Assembly: GCA_963715575.1 (NCBI GenBank)
Contig: OY970250.1
Span: forward strand, 992,001-1,056,000
Length of the DNA stretch: 64,000 bases
Source of the DNA: AC-32 sp963715575
Lineage (GTDB): Bacteria; Actinomycetota; Thermoleophilia; Gaiellales; Gaiellaceae
Reading direction: 5' to 3'
Shown one piece after another: positions 1 through 7,557 of this stretch (its first letter is position 1; every line of letters begins with the position of its first letter). Under the pieces are notes generated by a model that searched no databases, had not been told where the DNA came from, and was given only the letters and a program-made list of their open reading frames with translations. Made by a program: the position numbers and the translations under genes.

Positions 1-604
1 AGTGCAGCTCGGAGATCTTGAGCACCCGATCTGCCTCGGCGAACGCCTGCTCGAGGTCGCCCCACTCGTAGACGCCCTCCCAGGTCAGGTTCGTGCCGGC
101 CTCGTCGTGCAGCAGCGGGGCGCCGTCGGCGAGAGCCTCGCGCGCGTCGGTCAGGACGGCCAGCGGCTCGTAGTCGACCTCGACCAGCTCCGAGGCGTCA
201 CGGGCGGTTTCGCGCGTCGTCGCCACGACCGCGGCCACCGGCTCGCCCACGAAGCGGGCCTTGCCGACGGCTAGGCAGTAGTCCTTCAGGTGCGCGCCCG
301 GCGGGGAGGAGATCTGGAAGAACGGGTCGGTCAGCAGCGCGACCTCGTCCCCGGTGAGCGTGCCGAGCACTCCGGGATGCTCGAGCGCCTTCGAGACGTC
401 GACCGAGCGGATCTTGGCGTGCGCGTACGGCGAGCGGACGAAGTGGACGTAGCCCATGTTGTGGCGCTTGACGTCGTCGAAGAAAACGCCCTCGCCCTGC
501 ACCAGCCGCTTGTCCTCCTTGCGCGGCACGTTCTGCCCCGCGTAGCCGGGCTTCGTCTGGGTCCGCTCGACGACGACCGGCTCGGCGACCGTCGTCTCTG
601 TCAC
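1..604 (-). CDS. Molybdenum hydroxylase large subunit, CoxL/XdhA-type (partial)
   Basis: N-terminal 201 residues of a xanthine dehydrogenase/CO dehydrogenase-family molybdopterin-binding subunit; the rest lies beyond the left edge. The opening region has the family pattern PRKEDKRLVQGEG near residue 25, then RSPYAHAKI and FVGEPVAAVVA, as in the first a/b-hammerhead domain. The GTG start overlaps the coxS stop by 4 nt (GTGA), so the subunits are translationally coupled. The molybdopterin and active-site motifs that separate true CO dehydrogenase from aldehyde, xanthine or aromatic hydroxylases lie outside the window, so the substrate is open. The neighbouring maleylacetate-reductase-like gene hints at aromatic or heteroaromatic oxidation (inference). 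Confidence 0.9.
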   Translation of the reverse strand, partial: MTETTVAEPVVVERTQTKPGYAGQNVPRKEDKRLVQGEGVFFDDVKRHNMGYVHFVRSPYAHAKIRSVDVSKALEHPGVLGTLTGDEVALLTDPFFQISSPPGAHLKDYCLAVGKARFVGEPVAAVVATTRETARDASELVEVDYEPLAVLTDAREALADGAPLLHDEAGTNLTWEGVYEWGDLEQAFAEADRVLKISELH

Positions 605-1086
605 TCGCCGACCTCCTGGCCGGCGGCCGCCTTGACCGCCTTGAAGATGTTCCAGTAGCCCGTGCAGCGGCAGATGTTCCCCTGGATCGCCTTCGCGATC
701 TCCTCGTCGCTGGGGCTCGGGTTCTCGCGCAGCAGCGCGGTCGCGCTCATCAGCATCCCGGGCGTGCAGTAGCCGCACTGGAGGGCGTGGTGGTCGCTGA
801 AGGCCTGCTGCAGCGGGCTGAGCTCGTCTTCTCGCGCGAGCGCCTCGACGGTCTCGATCGACGAGCCGTCCACCTGCACCGCGAGCACCATGCAGCTCTT
901 CACGAGCGTGCCGTCGAGAATCACGCTGCACGCCCCGCAGTTGCCGGTGTCGCAGCCGACGTGCGATCCGGTCAGGTCGAGGTCGTCGCGCAGGAAGTGA
1001 ATCAGGAGCCGCCGAGCCTCGACCTCGCGCTCGTAGGTCGTGCCGTTCACCTCGACGCCGACGGTCTGCGAGGTGACGACGTCCAT
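601..1086 (-). CDS. Molybdenum hydroxylase 2Fe-2S small subunit (CoxS-type)
   Basis: 161-residue iron-sulfur subunit that carries electrons from the molybdenum site to FAD. A plant-ferredoxin-like N-terminal half has the cluster motif GCDTGNCGACSVILDG, and the C-terminal helical half has CGYCTPG and CRCTGYW for the second [2Fe-2S] centre. All eight ligand cysteines are visible and the length is typical of stand-alone small subunits. The ATG shares one base with the coxM stop (TGATG) and the stop overlaps the coxL GTG, giving the order coxM-coxS-coxL found in CO-dehydrogenase-like operons. Subunit identity is secure; the enzyme's substrate is not. Confidence 0.95.
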   Translation of the reverse strand: MDVVTSQTVGVEVNGTTYEREVEARRLLIHFLRDDLDLTGSHVGCDTGNCGACSVILDGTLVKSCMVLAVQVDGSSIETVEALAREDELSPLQQAFSDHHALQCGYCTPGMLMSATALLRENPSPSDEEIAKAIQGNICRCTGYWNIFKAVKAAAGQEVGE

Positions 1087-1889
1087 CAACTTCCCTTCCC
1101 GGCTTGCTCCACCGCGCGGGCGGCGACGACCTCCGCGAGGTGACGGCGGTACTCGGACGAGGCGTGCACGTCGGACGGTGGGTCGATTCCCGAGTCCCGC
1201 ACGGCGCCTCGGACGGCCTCCGCGTCCGGAGAGGCGGGCTCGACCACGACGGGTGTCGCGCCGACGCAGCCGAGCGCGACCCGGACGCCGCCGTTCAGCG
1301 AGGCGGCCGCGTTCACGATGCAGGTCCCGTCCACGCCGATCGGCACGGAGGCGAAGCCGTCGCTGCGGCCCGCGGGAACCGTGATCTTCGTCAGCAGCTC
1401 GCCCGGCCCCGCGGCGGTCATGTAGACGCCGAGGAAGAAGTCCTGCGCCGGCACGGTCCGCTCGCCGCCGGGGCCGGCGACCGTGAAGTCGGCGCCGAGC
1501 GCCACGAGCAGCGGCGGCAGGTGGTTCGTCGGGTCGCTGGAGCAGACGTTGCCGCCGACGGTGCCGCGGTTGCGCACCTGCACGTCTGCAATCTGGGAGC
1601 AGACCGCCCCGAGGATGGGCCGCGCCCGCGCTTCGGACGAGGCGATCAGCTCGCTGTAGGTCACCATCGCGCCCAGCTCGAGGGTGCCGTCCCCGGAGAG
1701 CTCGATCCCCTTCAGCTCGGGGATCCCGGCGAGGTCGACGAGCACGTCGGGGGCCGCTGCGCGGGCCTTCATCACGTTGACCAGGGTCTGTCCACCGGCG
1801 AGGGCGCGGGCGCCGGGGTAGTCCGCCAGTACCCCCAGTGCCTGCTCGAGCGTCGCCGGCCGCGCGTACCCCACCTCGCTCAGCAGCAT
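1086..1889 (-). CDS. Molybdenum hydroxylase FAD-binding medium subunit (CoxM-type)
   Basis: 267-residue flavoprotein subunit that passes electrons from the [2Fe-2S] centres to an external acceptor. The N-terminus has the PCMH-type FAD motif ALAGGQTLVNVMKAR (around residues 29-43), followed by the second FAD contact RNRGTVGGNVCSSDPTNHLP (near residue 107). Length and motif order fit the CoxM/nicotinate dehydrogenase FAD-subunit family. It begins 61 bp downstream of the iron-type dehydrogenase gene and appears to be in the same transcript as the upstream LysR gene. Confidence 0.93.
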   Translation of the reverse strand: MLLSEVGYARPATLEQALGVLADYPGARALAGGQTLVNVMKARAAAPDVLVDLAGIPELKGIELSGDGTLELGAMVTYSELIASSEARARPILGAVCSQIADVQVRNRGTVGGNVCSSDPTNHLPPLLVALGADFTVAGPGGERTVPAQDFFLGVYMTAAGPGELLTKITVPAGRSDGFASVPIGVDGTCIVNAAASLNGGVRVALGCVGATPVVVEPASPDAEAVRGAVRDSGIDPPSDVHASSEYRRHLAEVVAARAVEQAGKGS

Positions 1890-1949
1890 GGCCGCAATCG
1901 TACGCGGAGGCGCCGCGCGCCTGCAACGCCTAGCCGCCGGGGGTGGCGC

Positions 1950-2906
1950 TCACCAGATCGATCGCAGAAGCTCCGCGACCTCCTGGGGAGTTGCAGGACG
2001 CGGGTTGGCCATCGCGCCTGCGCGCTGAACCACGGCGGCTGCGACCTCGTCGAGCTCGTCCTCGGGCACACCCAGGTCGCGGAGCCGCTCGAAGCCCGAC
2101 AACCGGGCGAGTTCCTCGGTGCGCTCGACCGGCTCTGCGCCGAGCGCCTCGCCGAAGCGGGCGATCGCCGCTGCCGCGACCGGCTCGTTGAACCGCAGCG
2201 CCGGCGGCAGGCAGAGCGCGTTCGCCGCGCCGTGCGCGATGCCGTAGCGGCCGCCGAGCGCCTGGGCCATCGCGTGCCCAAGGGCGAGCCCGGCCGAGCC
2301 GAGCGCCGCGCCGGCGTGCTGGGCGCCCTCGAGCAGGCGCGTGCGCGGGTCGAGATCCTGACCGTCGGCCAACACCTGCGGTAGCGCCTCGCCGATCAAT
2401 TGCGCGCCAGCGAGCGCCTCGCGGTCGCCCTCCGGGTTGTGCCCGGCCACGTAGAGCGCCTCGGCGCAGTGCGCGAGCGCGTTCAGCGCGGTGCCGCCGC
2501 TCTGCTCGCGCGGCAAGTCGAGCGTCAGCCGAGGCTCGTAGACGATCCCGGCGAGATGCGCGCCCGACCCGCCGCCCTTCATCCGCCGGCCGGGATCGCG
2601 GACGCCGAAGAACGTCGTCCACTCGGCGCCCGAGTACGTGGTCGGGACCGAGACGAGCGGCAGGCCGGTCTCGGCCGAGACGGCCTTGCCAAGGTCGATC
2701 GCGCTCCCACCGCCGATCGCGAGCAGGCCGTCCGCGCCCTCGGCGGCCATGGCGACGTCAGCGATCCGGTCGGTGGGCACCTCGCTCCAGCGACCAGCGC
2801 CGGGAAGCAGGCCGCTCCAGCGGTCGCTGGCGACGACGAACCGCCGCTCAATCCCGAGCTCGGCGAGTAGCCCTTCGAGCTCGTCGAGGCCCCAGCGGAC
2901 GATCAC
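1950..2906 (-). CDS. Iron-containing alcohol dehydrogenase, maleylacetate reductase-like
   Basis: 318-residue group III dehydrogenase. The nucleotide-binding stretch GGGSAIDLGKA is near residue 64, followed by TTYSGAEWT, and metal-ligand histidines lie in LNALAHCAEALY and GLALGHAMAQALGG/YGIAHG. The TYSG motif and overall pattern match maleylacetate reductases, which reduce maleylacetate to 3-oxoadipate late in aromatic ring-cleavage pathways; it is slightly shorter than the usual ~350 residues. The GTG start overlaps the LysR stop (GTGA). Downstream are CoxMSL subunits, so the operon may hydroxylate and then degrade a ring compound. Another short-chain alcohol or aldehyde substrate remains possible. 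Confidence 0.8.
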   Translation of the reverse strand: MIVRWGLDELEGLLAELGIERRFVVASDRWSGLLPGAGRWSEVPTDRIADVAMAAEGADGLLAIGGGSAIDLGKAVSAETGLPLVSVPTTYSGAEWTTFFGVRDPGRRMKGGGSGAHLAGIVYEPRLTLDLPREQSGGTALNALAHCAEALYVAGHNPEGDREALAGAQLIGEALPQVLADGQDLDPRTRLLEGAQHAGAALGSAGLALGHAMAQALGGRYGIAHGAANALCLPPALRFNEPVAAAAIARFGEALGAEPVERTEELARLSGFERLRDLGVPEDELDEVAAAVVQRAGAMANPRPATPQEVAELLRSIW

Positions 2907-3793
2907 AGCCGCTCCCGCGCGAAGGCCAGGAACGCCTCGGCTGCCCGCGTCGGGGAGCGGCCGGCGGAGCGGACGAGCGAGATCTCGCGCGCGGGGTCGA
3001 GGCCCTTCACCCGCGCCGTCGCCAGGGTGCCCGCGGCGAGATCGGCCTCGATCGCGGCGCGCGAGATGAAGGTCACGCCGAAGCCGGCGACGACCGCCGC
3101 CTTGACTGACTCCTGCAGGCCGAGCTCGAGCCGCGGCTCCAGCTCCTTCAGGCGCGTCCCGGCGCTGCGCAGCTCGTCCTCGATCACCTGCCGGACACCG
3201 GCGCCTTCCTGCATCACGATCAGCGGTTCCTCTCGCAGCTGCTCGAGCGTGACCGTGCGGCCGGCGAACGTATGCCCAGGCGGGACGGCGAGCACGACCT
3301 CGTCGCGGAAGAGCGGCTCGAAGACGACCCCGCGGTGTCGCCGCGCCGCGCCGACCACCCCGAGCTCGAGCTCGCGCTCGGCAACGCGCTCGACGACGCT
3401 CTGGGTGTCCGAGATCGATAGCGAGACCGCGACGCCCGGATGCTCGCGCTGGAACTCGCAGAGCAGGACGGGCACGACGGTGCTGCCCGGGCCGGTCGAG
3501 GCCCCGACCGCGAGCGTGCCGCCGAGTTCGCCGGCCTCGCCCTCGTCGAGCTCCTCAACGAGCTGCTCCTCGAGCTGCAGCATCCGCTGCGCGCCGCGGT
3601 AGAGCGCGAGGCCCGCCTCGGTCGGCTCGACGCGGCGGCCCGAGCGGTCGAGCAGGCGGCGGTCGAGCCGCTTCTCGAGCGAGCGAACTTGGAGGCTCAC
3701 GGCCGGCTGCGTGACGCCGAGCCGTTCCGCCGCCTGAGAAAAGCTCTTCAGCTCGACCACCGCGCAGAAGGCACGTAGCTGACGCGTATCCAT
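2903..3793 (-). CDS. LysR-family transcriptional regulator
   Basis: 296 residues. The N-terminal winged helix-turn-helix (residues 1-60; MDTRQLRAFCAVVELKSFSQ, then AERLGVTQPAVSLQVRSLEK) is classic LysR, followed by a periplasmic-binding-type effector domain (about 90-290; LAVGASTGPGSTVVP, GVVGAARRH). It is the first gene of a minus-strand run into the maleylacetate-reductase-like and coxMSL genes and overlaps the former by 4 nt, so unlike many LysR genes it is in the same direction as its likely targets. A perfect ATAAG-N5-CTTAT palindrome covers the start codon and probably mediates autoregulation. The effector is unknown. Confidence 0.92.
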   Translation of the reverse strand: MDTRQLRAFCAVVELKSFSQAAERLGVTQPAVSLQVRSLEKRLDRRLLDRSGRRVEPTEAGLALYRGAQRMLQLEEQLVEELDEGEAGELGGTLAVGASTGPGSTVVPVLLCEFQREHPGVAVSLSISDTQSVVERVAERELELGVVGAARRHRGVVFEPLFRDEVVLAVPPGHTFAGRTVTLEQLREEPLIVMQEGAGVRQVIEDELRSAGTRLKELEPRLELGLQESVKAAVVAGFGVTFISRAAIEADLAAGTLATARVKGLDPAREISLVRSAGRSPTRAAEAFLAFARERL

Positions 3794-3806
3794 AAGTAAA
3801 TCTTAT
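3792..3806. promoter_or_regulatory. Probable LysR box overlapping the LysR start codon
   Basis: Perfect inverted repeat ATAAG-TAAAT-CTTAT containing the T-N11-A core typical of LysR operators. It is AT-rich within very GC-rich DNA and its first two bases belong to the regulator's ATG, a placement that suits autorepression. A second perfect 10-bp palindrome, ACGGATCCGT, lies at 3829-3838 in the same 166-bp divergent gap before the sugar transferase gene. Confidence 0.55.
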
Positions 3807-3959
3807 CCGTAGAAGTCCCACTTCCGACACGGATCCGTCACACATCCGCGCGAATTTCCCCGATACGATCGCGGCTGGGTGGTGGGTTAGGGGTGCCCCA
3901 CGAGCGGCGGTTTTCGAATCGGGTCGCGGCCGGCGCGCGGCGCTCGTAGCATCCCCCTC

Positions 3960-4646
3960 GTGGCCGCTCCCCAGCCGAGGCCGAGCGACTCGTTCGTCGA
4001 GCGGTTCTCGACGCTCGTCCGCGGCTCGCCGAAACGGCGCGTCGACCTCGAGCTGCGCGCGCTCGACGTCCTGATCGCCGGGTTCTTCCTGCTTGTCCTT
4101 TCGCCGCTGATCGGGCTGATCGCGCTCGCGCTGGTCACGACGAGCGGCCGGCCGCTGCTCTACCGAGGCGAGCGCGTCGGCCGCGACGGACGCATCTTCC
4201 AGATGCTCAAGTTCCGCACGCTCCGGCGTGGGGCCGAGGAGCGTCTCGGCCCGTTCCTCGGCGAGGAGCTCGTCCAGCGGACGCGCGAGGAGACGACACG
4301 CGTCGGCCGCCGCCTCCGCGCGGCCCAGCTCGACGAGCTGCCGCAGCTCTGGAACGTGCTCCGCGGCGACATGAGCCTGGTCGGCCCGCGGCCGATCCGG
4401 CCGCGCTTCTTCGAGCAGCTCGCGGCCGAGCTGCCGGCGTACTGGCAGCGACTTGTCGTCCGCCCGGGCCTGACCGGGTTCGCGCAAGTGCGGCGCGGCT
4501 ACGAGACCTCGATGGCCGAGAAGCTCGCGCACGACCTGGAGTGGATCGCCGACCGCTCGGTGCCGCTCTACCTGCGCACGCTGACCGCGACCGCCTTCCG
4601 GATCGCCGGCCAGACGCTGCGCAGCCTGGGCAGGTCCGGCCACTAG
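3960..4646 (+). CDS. Polyprenyl-phosphate sugar-1-phosphate transferase
   Basis: 228-residue bacterial sugar transferase (WcaJ/PssY/UndPP-sugar type) that would transfer a sugar-1-phosphate from UDP-sugar to undecaprenyl phosphate to start a repeat unit. A hydrophobic anchor at about 35-60 precedes the catalytic core motifs RVGRDGRIFQMLKFRT and LDELPQLWNVLRGDMSLVGP, then RPGLTGFAQV. The start is GTG. It heads a plus-strand group with asparagine synthase and a DUF354 protein, with CapD-like and DegT genes just beyond, which indicates a surface polysaccharide or glycan locus. The sugar cannot be told from sequence. Confidence 0.9.
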   Translation: MAAPQPRPSDSFVERFSTLVRGSPKRRVDLELRALDVLIAGFFLLVLSPLIGLIALALVTTSGRPLLYRGERVGRDGRIFQMLKFRTLRRGAEERLGPFLGEELVQRTREETTRVGRRLRAAQLDELPQLWNVLRGDMSLVGPRPIRPRFFEQLAAELPAYWQRLVVRPGLTGFAQVRRGYETSMAEKLAHDLEWIADRSVPLYLRTLTATAFRIAGQTLRSLGRSGH

Positions 4647-4657
4647 ACTCGAAATCC

Positions 4658-6547
4658 ATGTGCGGGATCTGCGGAATCGTCTCGGCAAGCGGGCCCGCCG
4701 ACCCCGACCGGCTCGCGCGCATGAGCGCGAAGCTGCTCCACCGGGGCCCAGACAGCGACGGCACCTTCGTCGAGGGCCCCGTCGGCCTCGCCGCGCGCAG
4801 GCTCGCGATCATCGACCTCGAGACCGGCGACCAGCCGCTCGCGAACGAAGACGCCACCGTTCACGTCGTTCAGAACGGTGAGCTCTACAACTACCCCGAG
4901 CTGCGCGGCGAGCTCGAGCGCGCCGGGCACCGCTTCCGCACGCACGGCGACACCGAGGTGCTCGTCCACCTGTACGAGCAGGAGGGTCCGGCCTTCGCGC
5001 GGCGCCTGCGCGGGATGTTCGCCGTCGCGCTCTGGGACTCGACCCGCCGCCGGCTCGTGCTCGCGCGCGACCGCTACGGGATCAAGCCGCTCTACTACCG
5101 GGCCGAAGCCGACGGGCTCGAGTTCGCCTCCGAGCTGCGCTCGCTGCCGCGCGGCGAGGTCGACCTCGACGCGCTCGAGGCCTTCCTCGCCTTCAACTCG
5201 ATCCCGGCGCCGCTGACGATCTTCCGCGAGGCGCGCAAGCTGCCGCCGGGTCACGTGCTGGTCTGGGAGGACGGCAAGGTCAGCCTCGAGCGCTACGCGC
5301 GGCCCGCGCCGGTCCCGGCCCTCGAGCTGCGCGACGACGAGGAAGCGGAGCTGCTCGAGGAGCTGCGCTCGCGCCTGCGCGACTCGGTGCGGGCGCACCT
5401 GCTGGCCGACGTTCCCGTCGGCGTGCTGCTCTCCGGCGGGATCGACTCCTCGGCGCTCGCCGCGCTCGCGGCGCAGGAGAGCACCGAGCCGGTGCGCACG
5501 TTCTCGATCGGCTTCGAGGAGCGCTCGTTCAACGAGCTGGCCGACGCACGCCTGGTCGCCGAGCGCTACGGCACGCGCCACCGCGAGCTCGTGCTGCGGC
5601 CCGACGCGGCGCTGCTCCTGCCGGCGCTGGCCGACGCCTTCGACGAGCCCTTCGCCGACTCGTCGGCGCTGCCGACCTATCTCGTTTCACAGCTCGCGGC
5701 CGAGGACGTCAAGGTCGCGCTCTCTGGCGAGGGCGGCGACGAGCTCTTCGGCGGCTACTACACCTACGTCGCCGACCTGCTCGCGGAGCGGGCCGGCGGG
5801 CTCGCGGGTCTTGCCAGGCCGCTGGTCGAGCGACTGCCGACCTCGACCGCCCGCGCGAGCCTTGACTACAAGGCGAAGCGGTTCGTCCGCAGCGCGCACC
5901 TGCCCCCGCTCGAGCGTCACCACGCCTGGAAGGAGATCTTCTCGGCCGACGCGCGCGCCGAGCTGACCGGCCGGCGTCACGACTTCGACCCGGTCGACCT
6001 CTACCGCGAGCGCTTCGCCGAGACCGAGGGTGCCGAGCCGCTCGCGCGGCTGCAGGACGTCGACCTCGGGATCTACCTCGTCGACGACCTGCTGGTGAAG
6101 ACCGACCGCGCTTCGATGGCGCACTCGCTCGAGGCGCGCGTGCCGTTTCTCGACCCGGCGGTGACGAACTTCGCGCTCGGGCTGCCGGCGCGCCACCGCG
6201 TGCGCGGGCTGCGCAAGAAAGTGCTGCTGCGCAAGGCGGTCGCGCCGCTCGTCCCGAGCCGAATCGTGCGCGGCAAGAAGCGCGGCTTCTCGATCCCGGC
6301 CGCGGCCTGGCTGCGCGGCGAGCTCGAGCCGTTCGCCCGCGAGACGCTGAGCGGGGAGACGCTGCGGCGCCAGAGCTTCTTCCGACCCGAGGCCGTGACG
6401 GCGCTGATCGACCGCCACGTCGCCGGCAAGGAGGACCTCTCGCGCCAGCTCTGGGGCCTGCTCGCCTTCACGCTCTGGCACGAGCGCCACGTCGAGCGCG
6501 AGCCGCAGGCCCTGCGCGAGCCCAGGCTCGACGCCGTCGTCGCGTGA
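4658..6547 (+). CDS. asnB: Asparagine synthase, glutamine-hydrolysing
   Basis: 629-residue enzyme. The start is set at the ATG followed directly by TGC because Cys2 is the glutaminase nucleophile (MCGICGIV), even though the frame stays open further upstream. The class II amidotransferase domain (1-200; LLHRGPDSDG, QNGELYNY) is followed by the synthetase domain with the pyrophosphatase loop VLLSGGIDSSALA near residue 255 and SGEGGDELFGGYY. Members of this family in polysaccharide clusters often amidate sugar carboxylates or envelope precursors rather than make free asparagine. It follows the sugar transferase by 11 bp and overlaps the DUF354 start by 4 nt. Confidence 0.93.
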   Translation: MCGICGIVSASGPADPDRLARMSAKLLHRGPDSDGTFVEGPVGLAARRLAIIDLETGDQPLANEDATVHVVQNGELYNYPELRGELERAGHRFRTHGDTEVLVHLYEQEGPAFARRLRGMFAVALWDSTRRRLVLARDRYGIKPLYYRAEADGLEFASELRSLPRGEVDLDALEAFLAFNSIPAPLTIFREARKLPPGHVLVWEDGKVSLERYARPAPVPALELRDDEEAELLEELRSRLRDSVRAHLLADVPVGVLLSGGIDSSALAALAAQESTEPVRTFSIGFEERSFNELADARLVAERYGTRHRELVLRPDAALLLPALADAFDEPFADSSALPTYLVSQLAAEDVKVALSGEGGDELFGGYYTYVADLLAERAGGLAGLARPLVERLPTSTARASLDYKAKRFVRSAHLPPLERHHAWKEIFSADARAELTGRRHDFDPVDLYRERFAETEGAEPLARLQDVDLGIYLVDDLLVKTDRASMAHSLEARVPFLDPAVTNFALGLPARHRVRGLRKKVLLRKAVAPLVPSRIVRGKKRGFSIPAAAWLRGELEPFARETLSGETLRRQSFFRPEAVTALIDRHVAGKEDLSRQLWGLLAFTLWHERHVEREPQALREPRLDAVVA

Positions 6548-7557
6548 ACGTCTGGATCGACATCACCGCACCGGCCCACGTGCTGGTCTTCCGGCCGCTG
6601 ATCGGGATCATGCGCGAGCGCGGCGACACCGTCGAGGTCACGGCGCGGGACTACGCGCAGACGGTGCAGCTGCTGGAGCTGCACGGAATCGAAGCCGACG
6701 TGCTCGGCCGGCACGGCGGCCGCTCGCGGCTGGGCAAAGCTCGCTCACTGACCTCACGCCTGCACGAGCTCCGCGGCTGGGCGCGCGGGCGCGAGTTCGA
6801 TGTCGCGCTCGCGCACGGGTCGCACGAGCTGACCCTGACGGCGCGGCGGCTCGGGATCCCGAGCGCGACCACCTTCGACTACGAGTTCGCGTGGCTTCAG
6901 CACCAGCTCGGCTGCCGCGCGGCGACGCGGGTCGTCGTCCCCGAGGCGATCCCGCCCGAGCGGCTCGAGCGCTACGGCGCGCGGCCGCCGAAGCTCGTCC
7001 AGTACCCGGGCCTGAAAGAGGAGTACTACCTCGCCGACTTCGAGCCCGACCGCGCCGCGCTGGAGCCGTTCGAGCTCGACCCGGCGCGAACGCTCGTGGT
7101 CGTGCGCACGCCGCCGGACGTCTCGCTCTACCACCGCCGCTCGAATCCGCTCTTCCCGCAGGTGCTCGAGCACCTCGGGCGGAACGAGGACGTGCACGCG
7201 ATCGTGATCCCGCGCACCGACGAGCAGCGCGTGTACGTCCGCGGGCTCGAACTCCCGTCGATCCAGGTGCCCGAGCGGGCGGTGGACGCGCAGAGCCTGA
7301 TCGCGTTCGCCGACCTGGTCGTCTCGGCCGGCGGCACGATGAACCGCGAGGCGGTCGCGCTCGGGACGCCCGTCTACACGACGTACGGCGGCCGGCTCGG
7401 CGGCGTGGACGAGTGGCTGATCCGCGAGGGCCGGTTGATCCCGCTCTCGGACCCGCGCGCCCTCGACCTGCGCAAGCGCGAGGGAGAACGCGAGCGCGTC
7501 CGGCGCGACCCGGCGCTGATGCTCGAGCTGCTGCTCTCAGCTCGCGAGGGCTTCTAA
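6544..7557 (+). CDS. DUF354 family protein (glycosyltransferase-like fold)
   Basis: 337 residues, matching the DUF354 family by its opening MNVWIDITAPAHVLVFRPLI, the KYPGLKEEYYL-like motif (here QYPGLKEEYYLADF) and the C-terminal SAGGTMNREAVALGTPVYTT segment, which looks like the nucleotide-sugar-binding half of GT-B enzymes (MurG/WecB-like). No membrane segment is seen. The GTG start overlaps the asnB stop (GTGA), so the two are probably co-translated in the surface-glycan operon. Its 3' end overlaps the convergent helicase gene by 21 bp. The reaction is not established for the family. Confidence 0.85.
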   Translation: MNVWIDITAPAHVLVFRPLIGIMRERGDTVEVTARDYAQTVQLLELHGIEADVLGRHGGRSRLGKARSLTSRLHELRGWARGREFDVALAHGSHELTLTARRLGIPSATTFDYEFAWLQHQLGCRAATRVVVPEAIPPERLERYGARPPKLVQYPGLKEEYYLADFEPDRAALEPFELDPARTLVVVRTPPDVSLYHRRSNPLFPQVLEHLGRNEDVHAIVIPRTDEQRVYVRGLELPSIQVPERAVDAQSLIAFADLVVSAGGTMNREAVALGTPVYTTYGGRLGGVDEWLIREGRLIPLSDPRALDLRKREGERERVRRDPALMLELLLSAREGF

